Assembly (NCBI GenBank): GCA_902605035.1
Contig: CACLBB010000006.1
Coordinates: forward strand, 1-64,000
Length of the DNA stretch: 64,000 nt
Direction: 5' to 3'
Origin: an uncultured Pelagibacteraceae bacterium
GTDB lineage: Bacteria; Pseudomonadota; Alphaproteobacteria; Pelagibacterales; Pelagibacteraceae
The position numbers and the translations under genes are program-made. The notes beneath the pieces were generated by a model. It saw nothing but the letters and a program-made list of their open reading frames with translations. It was not told where the DNA came from and searched no databases. Numbering within the stretch: position 1 is the stretch's first letter; each line of letters starts with the position of its first letter. Of this stretch, positions 49,289 through 58,852 are shown in pieces.

Positions 49289-51219
49289 TCCTCATAATTG
49301 TTATCTTTATTATTTGATTCATTCGATTTCGAATAAACATTTTTCGTCACATCTGTTGATGATCCTACTTCTACATTTTCAGCCCTTTGAATAGATTTTG
49401 ATCTGCAATAATAAAGGCTTTTAAGTCCTTTTTTCCAGGCTTGAAAATGAATATCGTGAAGTTCTTTTTTATGAATATCTGCTGGTACAAAGACATTTAT
49501 TGATTGTGCTTGTGAAATATGAGGTGTTCTATCTGCTCCTAGTTCAACAATCCATCTTTGATCAATTTCAAAAGCGGTTTTGAAAGTATCTTTTTCTTCT
49601 GCTGTTAAAAAATCTAGATGAGAAACTGATCCTTGATTAGTTGTTATGGATGACCAAACTGAATCTGTGTCCTTTTTGTACTTTTGAAGTATCTTTTTTA
49701 AATATTTGTTTCTTACATTAAAAGACCCTGATAAAGTTTTATGAGTATAGCTATTTGCTGCGATAGGTTCAATTCCAGGTGAAGAACCTCCGCAAATAAT
49801 GGAAATGGATGCTGTCGGAGCTATAGCTGTTTTGTTTGAAAATCTTTCCTCGATTCCGTATTCAGCCGCATCTGGACATGCTCCCCTTTCCTCTGCTAAA
49901 GTTTTCGAAGCTAAATCTACTTTTTCTTGAATATTTTTAAATATTTTTTTATTCCAAACCTTGCTCATAACAGAACCAAAAGGAATATTTTTTTGTTGAA
50001 AATATGAATGTAAACCCATTACCCCAAGACCTACACTTCTTTCTCTCATTGCTGAATATTTGGCATGAGCAAACTCTTCTGGGGCTCTTTCAATAAAATC
50101 GGTCATTACGTTATCTAAAAATCTCATGACATCTTCAACGAATTGAGTATTATCTTTCCATTGATCGTATGTATCTATATTAAGAGATGAAAGACAACAA
50201 ACTGCTGTTCTTTGTTTCCCATCATTATCTAGTCCAGTTGGTAATGTTATTTCACTACATAAATTTGACGTTTTAACTTTCAATCCTGCTAATTTATGAT
50301 GTTGGGGTATTTGTCTATTAACTGTGTCTATGTAAACTATGTAAGGCTCGCCAGTCTCTATTCTTGCAGTTAAAAGCCTAATCCATAAGTTTCTTGCAGG
50401 AATAGTTGATTGAACTGAGCCATCATATGGGCTTCTAAGCGCCCACTGACTATCTGTTTCCACTGCTCTCATAAAATCATCAGTGACTAAAACACCATGG
50501 TGTAAATTTAAAGATCTTCTATTTACATCACCACCTGTTGGTCTTCTCATTTCAATAAATTCCTCTATTTCAGGATGATCAATTTGTAAATAACAAGCTG
50601 CTGATCCTCTTCGTAAAGAACCTTGGCTGATTGCTAAAGTTAATGAGTCCATAACTTTTATAAAAGGAATTATTCCAGAAGTTTTTCCAACTTTTCCTAT
50701 TTTCTCACCTATGGATCTTAGATTTCCCCAATAACTTCCTATGCCGCCTCCCCTAGCCGCTAACCAAACATTTTCTTCCCAAAGATCAGTAATTCCTTCG
50801 AGACTATCGTTTGCCTCATTCAAAAAGCATGAGATTGGTAGTCCTCTTTCAGTTCCGCCATTTGATAAAACTGGCGTGGCTGGCATAAACCAGAGGTTAC
50901 TAATATAATTATATATTCTTTGAGCGTGTAAATTATCGTCTGCGTAAACGCTAGCTACTCTTGCAAACAAATCTTGAAAGCTCTCGTTTTGCCCCAAATA
51001 TCTGTCTTTAAGTGTTGCTTTTCCAAAATCAGTAAGATTTACGTCTCTAGATCTGTCAATTTTGATCGTTATACCTTTGTCATTTTGAAATAACTCAGTA
51101 TCACCAGATAATGAAAATAGGTCTGGTTTTTTTGGCCCGTTATTTTTTAGTTCATTTTGGTTCTTATGGTTTATGCTGCCGACAGCTTTCTCTATTGCCA
51201 ATGATACGTTTTTATTCAT
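49270..51219 (-). CDS. nrdA: Ribonucleotide-diphosphate reductase alpha subunit
   Basis: MPATPVLSNGG, WLAARGGGIGSYWGNLRS, NLCSEITLP, ERSVGLGVMGLHSYFQ, C-terminal redox tail ECLSCQ. Confidence 0.95.
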   Translation of the reverse strand: MNKNVSLAIEKAVGSINHKNQNELKNNGPKKPDLFSLSGDTELFQNDKGITIKIDRSRDVNLTDFGKATLKDRYLGQNESFQDLFARVASVYADDNLHAQRIYNYISNLWFMPATPVLSNGGTERGLPISCFLNEANDSLEGITDLWEENVWLAARGGGIGSYWGNLRSIGEKIGKVGKTSGIIPFIKVMDSLTLAISQGSLRRGSAACYLQIDHPEIEEFIEMRRPTGGDVNRRSLNLHHGVLVTDDFMRAVETDSQWALRSPYDGSVQSTIPARNLWIRLLTARIETGEPYIVYIDTVNRQIPQHHKLAGLKVKTSNLCSEITLPTGLDNDGKQRTAVCCLSSLNIDTYDQWKDNTQFVEDVMRFLDNVMTDFIERAPEEFAHAKYSAMRERSVGLGVMGLHSYFQQKNIPFGSVMSKVWNKKIFKNIQEKVDLASKTLAEERGACPDAAEYGIEERFSNKTAIAPTASISIICGGSSPGIEPIAANSYTHKTLSGSFNVRNKYLKKILQKYKKDTDSVWSSITTNQGSVSHLDFLTAEEKDTFKTAFEIDQRWIVELGADRTPHISQAQSINVFVPADIHKKELHDIHFQAWKKGLKSLYYCRSKSIQRAENVEVGSSTDVTKNVYSKSNESNNKDNNYEECLSCQ

Positions 51220-51251
51220 ATTTTCCTTATTTTACTCGATTTGTTAACAAA

Positions 51252-51298
51252 ACAACTATATGTTGTGTTACAGTTATGTTAATATACTATATAACATC
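51252..51298. promoter_or_regulatory. Putative pair of NrdR boxes upstream of nrdA
   Basis: acaactatatgttgtg (51252-51267) and tatactatataacatc (about 51283-51298); centres about 31 bp apart. Confidence 0.6.
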
Positions 51299-51403
51299 GA
51301 AATCAATAGAACATTATAAGAACATTTGATTAATTTTGCAAGTGGAAAGTTTTGTTAATAAACATTTAATAACAATTGCTATACTCTTTAATATTTATAC
51401 CTA

Positions 51404-52846
51404 ATGAAAATCAATCCTAACGGTTTTAGAGAATACGATGCAAGATGGATCTTTGAAAAAGAAATCGATATTGAGGGAATCACTAATTTAGGCAAAGGTC
51501 TAGGTACTCAAATAATTGCGCACACAAAAAAAAATAACCCAAGAGTGGTAGTTGGTCATGATTATAGATCATACAGTGAAAAAATTAAAAAAGCTTTAAC
51601 TGATGGTTTGATTTCAACGGGATGTAATATTGAAGATATTGGTTTATCTCTTTCTCCGATGGTTTACTTTGCACAGTTTAATTTAAAATCTGATGCAATA
51701 GCGATGGTAACTGCTAGTCATAATGAAAATGGTTGGACTGGAGTTAAAATGGGTATCAAAAAAGGATTAACACATGCTCCCGAAGAAATGTCTGAGCTAA
51801 AAGATATAACTCTTAATAATAAATTCAAATCAGGTAAAGGCGAATTTAAAAAAATTGATAATTTTAAATATATATATACTCAAGACTTAATTAAAAAAAA
51901 CAAAATAGATAAAAAAATTAAAGCTGTTGTAGCATGTGGAAATGGAACTGCTGGAATATTTGCTCCAGAAATTTTGAGAGGTATAGGTTGTGAAGTAGTT
52001 GAATTAGATTGTGAATTAGACTGGTCTTTCCCAAAATACAATCCAAATCCAGAAGATTTAAAGATGCTTGATGAAATTTCCAAAGTGGTTAAAGAAAATA
52101 ATGCTGATATAGGTTTTGGATTTGATGGTGATGGAGATCGATGCGGTATAATCGATGATAAAGGTAACGAAATATTTTCAGATAAAATTGGTTTATTAAT
52201 CGCCAGAAATATTTCATCAACCTACAAGAATTCAAAATTTATAGTAGATGTAAAATCAACTGGTTTATTTAAAAATGATACAATTCTTAAAAATAATAAA
52301 TGTAAAACTATTTATTGGAAAACTGGTCACTCTCATATCAAAAGAAAAGTAAATATTGAAAAAGCAATCGCTGGTTTTGAAAAAAGCGGACACTTTTTCT
52401 TTAATGAACCTTTAGGATATGGTTACGACGATGGAATAAATTCCGCAATTCAAATATGTCATCTTTTAATAAATCAAAACAAAAAAATGAGTGATATTTT
52501 TAAAGAATTACCCGTTACTTATCAGTCCCCAACAATGGCTCCTTTTTGTAAAGATGAAGAAAAATATAAAGTTGTTGATATTATAGCTAAAGAAGTTGAA
52601 AAATTAAAACAGAGTAATACTAAAGTCGATGGTAAATTCATTAAGGATATATTGAAAGTAAATGGAGTGAGATTTTCTCTAGAAGATGGATCCTGGGGTT
52701 TGATTAGAGCTTCCTCAAATAAACCATCTTTAGTAGTTGTTACAGAAAGTACAACTTCTGAAGATAGAAAGAAAAAGATATTTGAATTTATAGATGGTCT
52801 ACTTCAAAGAACTGGAAAAATTGGAGAATATGACCAAAAGATTTAA
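51404..52846 (+). CDS. Phosphomannomutase/phosphoglucomutase
   Basis: AMVTASHNENGWTGVKMG phosphoserine loop, GFGFDGDGDRCGIID metal loop, C-terminal DGSWGLIRASSNKPSLVVVTES. Confidence 0.92.
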   Translation: MKINPNGFREYDARWIFEKEIDIEGITNLGKGLGTQIIAHTKKNNPRVVVGHDYRSYSEKIKKALTDGLISTGCNIEDIGLSLSPMVYFAQFNLKSDAIAMVTASHNENGWTGVKMGIKKGLTHAPEEMSELKDITLNNKFKSGKGEFKKIDNFKYIYTQDLIKKNKIDKKIKAVVACGNGTAGIFAPEILRGIGCEVVELDCELDWSFPKYNPNPEDLKMLDEISKVVKENNADIGFGFDGDGDRCGIIDDKGNEIFSDKIGLLIARNISSTYKNSKFIVDVKSTGLFKNDTILKNNKCKTIYWKTGHSHIKRKVNIEKAIAGFEKSGHFFFNEPLGYGYDDGINSAIQICHLLINQNKKMSDIFKELPVTYQSPTMAPFCKDEEKYKVVDIIAKEVEKLKQSNTKVDGKFIKDILKVNGVRFSLEDGSWGLIRASSNKPSLVVVTESTTSEDRKKKIFEFIDGLLQRTGKIGEYDQKI

Positions 52847-52851
52847 ATAAT

Positions 52852-53784
52852 TTAAGATTTTATAGAGTCAAAAAAATTAACCCAAGCTTTATTTTTGTGA
52901 CGATAATCAAAATTATTTGGGTGTATAATTTCACATAAAATTTCAATAGACTCGACTAAACGAGGTCCTGGTCTATTAAAATATTGATTACCATCGGTTA
53001 TATAAAAATTTTTATTCTTGAAAGCTCTAAGATTTTTCCATTTATCATTTTTTTTGATCAACTCATCAACGTCATGTTTTGTTTGTTTTAAATTAAAGCC
53101 ACAAGGGATAAAAATAATAAAATCAGGATCGTATTCAATAATGTTTTCAAATTTTATCCAATGTGAATCTGACCCTTTTTTTCCTAAAACATCTTTACCA
53201 CCGGCAATTTCTATCATTTCAGGCATCCAATTACCTGCAACCATCAACGGCTCAGACCACTCTATACAAAGAATTTTTGGTTTTTTTAATTCAGATGAAA
53301 TGATCTGAATATTTTGTATCCTTTTTTTTAATCCATTAATGAGTTTTTTTGTTTTAGTAGAATTAATATTAAGATTATTTGCAACTCTTTCTAGATCATC
53401 AAAAACTTCTTTAAGAGTATTTGGTTGTAAAGAAATAATTTTTGTTTTTGGCCCTAAGTGTTCTTTTGTAATGTTTTCTACATGTGAGAAACTGACTGCA
53501 CAAACTTCACAATGAGCCTGAGTAACTATGAAATCTGGGTCAAGATCTTTAAGTTTCTCTATATTAACTTTATAAACTGAAAGCGATTTCTCTAGAATAG
53601 ACTCAATTTGTTGATGAATTTCTTTGCTTGAACCATCAACTTTTATCTTTGGCTCAGTGAGTTTAACAATGTTAGATAAATCTTTAGGGTAATCACATTC
53701 ATGAGATTTTCCAACGATGTTATTTTTTTTTCCAAAAAAAGCTACAATTTCGGTCGCGCTAGGTATAAGTGTTACAATTTTCAT
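52852..53784 (-). CDS. BtuF-like (cobalamin/Fe) periplasmic-binding-family protein without an obvious signal peptide
   Basis: MKIVTLIPSATEIVAFFGKKNNIVGKSHECDYP; VTQAHCEVCAVSF; DPDFIIFIPCGFNL; GPRLVESIEIL. Confidence 0.82.
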   Translation of the reverse strand: MKIVTLIPSATEIVAFFGKKNNIVGKSHECDYPKDLSNIVKLTEPKIKVDGSSKEIHQQIESILEKSLSVYKVNIEKLKDLDPDFIVTQAHCEVCAVSFSHVENITKEHLGPKTKIISLQPNTLKEVFDDLERVANNLNINSTKTKKLINGLKKRIQNIQIISSELKKPKILCIEWSEPLMVAGNWMPEMIEIAGGKDVLGKKGSDSHWIKFENIIEYDPDFIIFIPCGFNLKQTKHDVDELIKKNDKWKNLRAFKNKNFYITDGNQYFNRPGPRLVESIEILCEIIHPNNFDYRHKNKAWVNFFDSIKS

Positions 53785-53793
53785 CTTTTAAAA

Positions 53794-54624
53794 TTAAAGT
53801 TTGAAGTACTCATACAAAAATCTTGTTCCTATAACTACTAAAAATAGCCCAAAATATTTTGTCATTTTCTTTTTGTTAATTTTATGGCTTGCCTTAGCTC
53901 CTAACCTAGCCATAAAAGCGGTGATTGGAAAAAATATTAAAAAGGCGGGAATGTTTAGAAAGCCAACACTGAAAGGCAGATTTGCATTTAAATAAGATCC
54001 AGAGATCAAAAAACCAACAGCTCCAAATAATGCTATGACAAAACCGATAGCAGCCGCACTGCCTATAGCTTTATTGATGGGGTAACCAAAAAATTTTAAG
54101 ATTGGAACATTCATTACTGCTCCTCCTATTCCCATTGGTGCTGAAATGAAACCACTGATTACACCTGACAATCCTTTTGCTAATAATCCCATTTTTATTT
54201 CAATATTTTCTTCTTTCTCTTTAAGAAACAATAAATAGAAAGCCAAAATATAAACGACTATCGTAAAAAATAAAATTAAAGGTTTTGTTTTTAAACTTGC
54301 AGCTAAAATCGTGCCTAAAATAACTCCACTTGCAACAAAAAAACCATAGCCTTTTACAATACCAAAATCTACGGCTTTGTGCTGATGGTGAGTTAAAACA
54401 GAAACTATTGAAGTTGGAATTATAATTCCAAATGATGTACCTACTGCTAGGTGCATTAGATAAGCTGGTTCAATTCCAGATGCACTGAAAATATAAAATA
54501 AAATAGGAACGGTAATTAAACCTCCTCCAATGCCGAATAGTCCTGCAGCAAATCCCGCAGGAATTGCTGTTATTATCATTATAAAAATTAAATAGATGAT
54601 TTCTGATTGAGATAGAATATCCAA
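53794..54624 (-). CDS. TauE/SafE family sulfite exporter-like permease
   Basis: AGFAAGLFGIGGGLITVPILFYIF ... GLSGVISGFISAPMGIGGAVMNVPIL repeated glycine motifs. Confidence 0.88.
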   Translation of the reverse strand: MDILSQSEIIYLIFIMIITAIPAGFAAGLFGIGGGLITVPILFYIFSASGIEPAYLMHLAVGTSFGIIIPTSIVSVLTHHQHKAVDFGIVKGYGFFVASGVILGTILAASLKTKPLILFFTIVVYILAFYLLFLKEKEENIEIKMGLLAKGLSGVISGFISAPMGIGGAVMNVPILKFFGYPINKAIGSAAAIGFVIALFGAVGFLISGSYLNANLPFSVGFLNIPAFLIFFPITAFMARLGAKASHKINKKKMTKYFGLFLVVIGTRFLYEYFKL

Positions 54625-54626
54625 AA

Positions 54627-55610
54627 TTATCTTTCTATAGAAACTGGATTTGTTTTTTTAACCTGATCCATTATATGATTAACTTTTTGAAGATCAGCAT
54701 CTCTAATACACATATTTTTTGAAAGATATTGTTTCCAGAGCTTAGAGCCATTTTGACCATGAAATAAACCAACAGTATGTCTCATAATATGATTTAATTG
54801 TGTTCCTTTAGATGTTTCCTCCTGAATATAAGGAATTAAATTTTCCATGACTTCAGTTCTTGTTGGAACATTTTTGTTACCAAATACTTCCTTTTCTATA
54901 TCTGCTAGAAAATAGGGAGAATGATAAATAGCTCTACCAATCATAACGCCGTCCACTTTTTTCAAATGATCATTAATTTCAGAAATTGTTTTAACACCTC
55001 CATTAATAATAATTTCATTATTTTTAAAGTAATCTTTCAGCTTATAAACAAAATCGTATTTTAATGGTGGGATGTTTAAGTTTTCTTTAGGACTTAATTT
55101 TTTTAGTAAAGCTTTTCTTGCGTGAATAATAAATTTTTGAGAACCTGCGTCCTTGGTCGTTTGAATAAATGATTTTAAAAAATCAAAATTTTCAACATCG
55201 TTATAACCAATTCTGGTTTTAATTGTTATTGGTAATCTGGTTGCTTTGGTCATCGCTTCTATGCATCTAGCTACAAGATTAGGTTCTTGCATTAAACATG
55301 CTCCAAATTTATTCTTTTGTACTTTTTTACTAGGACAGCCTAAATTTAGATTTATTTCTCTGTAACCGTAATCTTCAGAAATTTTGCATGCCTCTGCTAA
55401 TTCTTCAGCGTTCGATCCACCAACTTGAAGTGTTACTGGATTCGATATATTTTTAAATGATAATAATTTATTTCTATCGCCTCTAATAATCGCGTTTGCA
55501 ACAATCATTTGAGTATAGAGATGTACGTTTTTACTGATTAAACTTAAGAAATATATCTCATGTTTGTCAGTGCAATCCATCATTGGCGCAACTGCAACAG
55601 TCTTTATCAT
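54627..55610 (-). CDS. dusA: tRNA-dihydrouridine synthase A
   Basis: VAPMMDCTDKHEIYFL, EINLNLGCPSKKVQKNKFGACLMQEP, VDGVMIGRAIYHSPYFLADIE. Confidence 0.93.
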   Translation of the reverse strand: MIKTVAVAPMMDCTDKHEIYFLSLISKNVHLYTQMIVANAIIRGDRNKLLSFKNISNPVTLQVGGSNAEELAEACKISEDYGYREINLNLGCPSKKVQKNKFGACLMQEPNLVARCIEAMTKATRLPITIKTRIGYNDVENFDFLKSFIQTTKDAGSQKFIIHARKALLKKLSPKENLNIPPLKYDFVYKLKDYFKNNEIIINGGVKTISEINDHLKKVDGVMIGRAIYHSPYFLADIEKEVFGNKNVPTRTEVMENLIPYIQEETSKGTQLNHIMRHTVGLFHGQNGSKLWKQYLSKNMCIRDADLQKVNHIMDQVKKTNPVSIER

Positions 55611-55613
55611 AGT

Positions 55614-56123
55614 TTATTCAGATTTATTTTCTTCTTCGGTAGAAGCTTCTTCTTTTAATTCTAGAGGAGCTTCTTCTCTTTCCAAATTTTCTTCTTTGAT
55701 CTCTGGTTGCTCTGCTTTTAATTCAGATAATGCCTCTTTAGCTAAACTGCTTTGGTCTGGTTTTTTAGTCTCAGGTACTCTTCTTGTTCTTTTTGAAGGT
55801 AAAATAGCTACTCCGCTTTTTGAAATTTGGCCTTTATATAAATTTTCAAAATCATCGTTAGTCTCCTCCTCAGTTTCTTCTTGCTGTTCAACTTCATCAG
55901 GTTCTTTCCTTAATCTTTTGATAGCGCTTTCCTCTAAATCTTTTGCTGGAATTTTTCCATCGCCTATTTCTCTCAACGAAATAATTGTTCTTTTATCATT
56001 ATCTTCTTCAACAAGCATCGGAGCACCTGCATTCAATTGAACAGTTCTTTCTTTTGCAAGCAAAACTAAATCGTACTGATTATCAATTTTTTCTAAGCAA
56101 TCTTCTACGGTAATTCTAGCCAT
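55614..56123 (-). CDS. rpoZ: DNA-directed RNA polymerase omega subunit with a long acidic C-terminal tail
   Basis: MARITVEDCLEKIDNQYDLVLLAKERTVQLNAG...DKRTIISLREIGDGKI. Confidence 0.92.
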   Translation of the reverse strand: MARITVEDCLEKIDNQYDLVLLAKERTVQLNAGAPMLVEEDNDKRTIISLREIGDGKIPAKDLEESAIKRLRKEPDEVEQQEETEEETNDDFENLYKGQISKSGVAILPSKRTRRVPETKKPDQSSLAKEALSELKAEQPEIKEENLEREEAPLELKEEASTEEENKSE

Positions 56124-56162
56124 GATGAGAATTGTTTATTCAATTAGAATCAAGAAATCAAG

Positions 56163-57377
56163 CTAATTTTGAAGTTTTATAGGTTCTAATTTTTTTATAA
56201 AAATAAGCAATAAAATTAAAGAAACAACAATATAGGCTCCACTCACAAAAGCTATGTTTTCAATTGAAAAATTGAAGTCAATCAACATACCAAATATAGC
56301 TGTGCCAAAAGCTGTTGAAAAGACCATCAACGCTGTGGTCAAAGCTTTTATGCTACCAATATATTTTACACCATAAATTTCAGCCCAAGTTGAAGATCCA
56401 AGAACATTAGCCAAACCATTTGATATACCAATCAACCCTAGAAAAATATAAGCACCAATTTCATCTTGAATAAAAAATAAAGTAAACATCGAAAAAAGAA
56501 GAGGAATATTTATTATTGGAATTAACTTTCTGCTGGTAAATTTATCAACTAAAAAACCAGAGCAAATTAATGAAATTATTGAAGTTACAGAATATATCAT
56601 AAAAGCTTTTGGGATTGCATATAAACTCCAAAATTTTGCTTCGGAAATAAACGATTGGTAAACGAAAATTCCAGTAATTATCCATGGACCTGCTAACATG
56701 TTTAATGAAACAATGTAAAATCTATAATCTTTTACCACTTCTTTTCTTTTCCAGCTTTTAATTTTAATATTTTTTACATTTTTATTTTTTTCTTCTCTAG
56801 AGTCTAAATTTATTAACTTAATTGTTTTAAATATTACTAACGGTAATAAAATTAAAATTATAATTGAAATACCTTGCCAAATTGTTCTCCAAGAAAATAA
56901 TAAAAAGAGATAAGTGATCAATACTGGTAAAATAAATTCAGCAGTTGATAATCCAAACCAAATTGTGCTTAATGCTTTTCCTCTAGACCTTTCGAAAAAT
57001 CTTGCGATAGCGGTAGTAGAAGTGTGACTCATTAAACCTTGGCCAGCGAATCGCATAAAAAATATTCCCAAAGCGAGAAAAAATACACTATTTATAAATG
57101 AGAATAATAAAGACGAAGCTGCTAATAAAATAACCACAAAAAGTGAATAATTTAAAAGTTTGTAATCATCAATTTTTTTTCCAACCCAAATTAAAAGTAA
57201 ACTTGAAAAAATTGTAGCAGATGCATAGATTGTACCAAATTGTCCATGAGAAATACCTAATTCATTTCTTAATGGTGCGTTAAACAACCCTAAAAAAAAA
57301 CTCTGTCCAAAACTTGAAAAAAATGTAAATATAAATCCGAATAAAATTACTTTTTTACTTAAAGAGAGTTTAATCAT
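56163..57377 (-). CDS. MFS transporter
   Basis: 12-TM pattern; NAPLRNELGISHGQFGTIYASATIFSSLLLIWVGKKIDDY. Confidence 0.85.
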   Translation of the reverse strand: MIKLSLSKKVILFGFIFTFFSSFGQSFFLGLFNAPLRNELGISHGQFGTIYASATIFSSLLLIWVGKKIDDYKLLNYSLFVVILLAASSLLFSFINSVFFLALGIFFMRFAGQGLMSHTSTTAIARFFERSRGKALSTIWFGLSTAEFILPVLITYLFLLFSWRTIWQGISIIILILLPLVIFKTIKLINLDSREEKNKNVKNIKIKSWKRKEVVKDYRFYIVSLNMLAGPWIITGIFVYQSFISEAKFWSLYAIPKAFMIYSVTSIISLICSGFLVDKFTSRKLIPIINIPLLFSMFTLFFIQDEIGAYIFLGLIGISNGLANVLGSSTWAEIYGVKYIGSIKALTTALMVFSTAFGTAIFGMLIDFNFSIENIAFVSGAYIVVSLILLLIFIKKLEPIKLQN

Positions 57378-57379
57378 TT

Positions 57380-58249
57380 ATGAGTTGTAAAGTTTCTTTC
57401 ATAGGTTTGGGTGTAATGGGCTATCCCATGGCTGGATATATATCAAAAGGTGGTCATGATGTAACTGTTTATAATCGCACAAAATCTAAAGCAGAAAAAT
57501 GGATAAATGAATATAAAGGTAAAAAAGCAGATACTCCAATGGATGCTGCTAAAGATTGTGATTTTGTTTTTACATGTGTTGGAAATGATAATGATTTAGA
57601 AGAAGTTACAATTGGTAAACAAGGAATTTATAATACAATTAAAAAAGGTGCTGTTCATATTGATAATACAACCGCGTCAGCAGTTGTAGCTAGAAAACTT
57701 TATGCCAATTCAAAGTCACATGGTTGGGGTTTTTTAGATGCCCCTATTTCAGGAGGGCAGGCTGGTGCAGAGGGTGGTGCTTTAACTGTAATGGTTGGAG
57801 GTGATAAAGTAGATTATGATAAAGCTTTTCCAATAATTGATTGTTACAGTAAAAAAGTAAAACTCATGGGACCTGCAGGTAATGGTCAATTAACTAAAAT
57901 GGTAAATCAAATATGTATTGCAGGTTTAGTTCAAGGTTTGTCAGAAGCAATAAATTTTGGAATGAAAGCAGGTTTAAATATGCATGATGTTATTGAAGTA
58001 ATTTCTAAAGGGGCAGCTCAATCTTGGCAAATGGATAATAGACATAAAACAATGATTGAAGACAAGTTTGATTATGGATTTGCAGTTGACTGGATGCGAA
58101 AAGATTTGAAAATAGCAATGGACGAAGCAAAAAAAAATAATTCTCCCCTACCAATTACTAAAATCATTGATGAATATTATGCTGAAGTACAAAAAATGGG
58201 TGGTCAAAGATGGGATACTTCGAGTCTAATCAAAAGATTTAGAAAATAG
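57380..58249 (+). CDS. NAD(P)-dependent beta-hydroxyacid dehydrogenase (3-hydroxyisobutyrate/tartronate semialdehyde reductase family)
   Basis: VSFIGLGVMGYPMAGYISKGGHDVTVYNRT; FLDAPISGGQAGAEGGALTVMVGG; GNGQLTKMVNQI. Confidence 0.9.
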   Translation: MSCKVSFIGLGVMGYPMAGYISKGGHDVTVYNRTKSKAEKWINEYKGKKADTPMDAAKDCDFVFTCVGNDNDLEEVTIGKQGIYNTIKKGAVHIDNTTASAVVARKLYANSKSHGWGFLDAPISGGQAGAEGGALTVMVGGDKVDYDKAFPIIDCYSKKVKLMGPAGNGQLTKMVNQICIAGLVQGLSEAINFGMKAGLNMHDVIEVISKGAAQSWQMDNRHKTMIEDKFDYGFAVDWMRKDLKIAMDEAKKNNSPLPITKIIDEYYAEVQKMGGQRWDTSSLIKRFRK

Positions 58250-58252
58250 AGT

Positions 58253-58852
58253 ATGCAACCAGCGTACTACGAAAATTTTGAGGAAATTCAAAAAAAATTA
58301 TGGTTCATGTTAGATGATGCCGTAATAAATAGAAGTTCACCTTTTAGAATACCAGTTTTCATTTGTGCTAATCAAAATGAAATTGATGGAAGGATAGTTG
58401 TTTTACGAAAATCAGATAAAAGCAATAATGTATTACAATTTCATACTGATCTTAGATCTCAAAAAGTAGATATCCTAAGGAAAAACAAAAATGCCTCTTT
58501 AGTATTTTATGATAAAGAGGAAAAAATTCAATTAAGAGTAAAAGTTATTTGTGAAATTAATAATAAAAATTCAGTAACTGAAGAAGCCTGGAAAAAAACA
58601 CAACACATTAGTAGACGATGTTATCTTACAGATGATGCGCCTGGTTCTGTTTCAGGCAAGCCAACGTCTGGTATGATTTCAAAATTAGAGGATTTTGATT
58701 ATACGATGGAACAAAGTGAAAAAGGTTATGAAAATTTTACGGTAATCAAATGTAATATTAAATCTATTGAATGGCTATACTTAGCTGCTAAAGGTCACCG
58801 CAGAGCTATTTTTGATATAGAAAATAAAAAACAAAACTGGTTAGTTCCTTAA
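58253..58852 (+). CDS. Pyridoxamine 5'-phosphate oxidase-like flavin protein
   Basis: GRIVVLRKSDKSNNVLQFHTDLRSQKVDILRKNKNASLVFYDKEEKIQLRVK. Confidence 0.8.
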   Translation: MQPAYYENFEEIQKKLWFMLDDAVINRSSPFRIPVFICANQNEIDGRIVVLRKSDKSNNVLQFHTDLRSQKVDILRKNKNASLVFYDKEEKIQLRVKVICEINNKNSVTEEAWKKTQHISRRCYLTDDAPGSVSGKPTSGMISKLEDFDYTMEQSEKGYENFTVIKCNIKSIEWLYLAAKGHRRAIFDIENKKQNWLVP

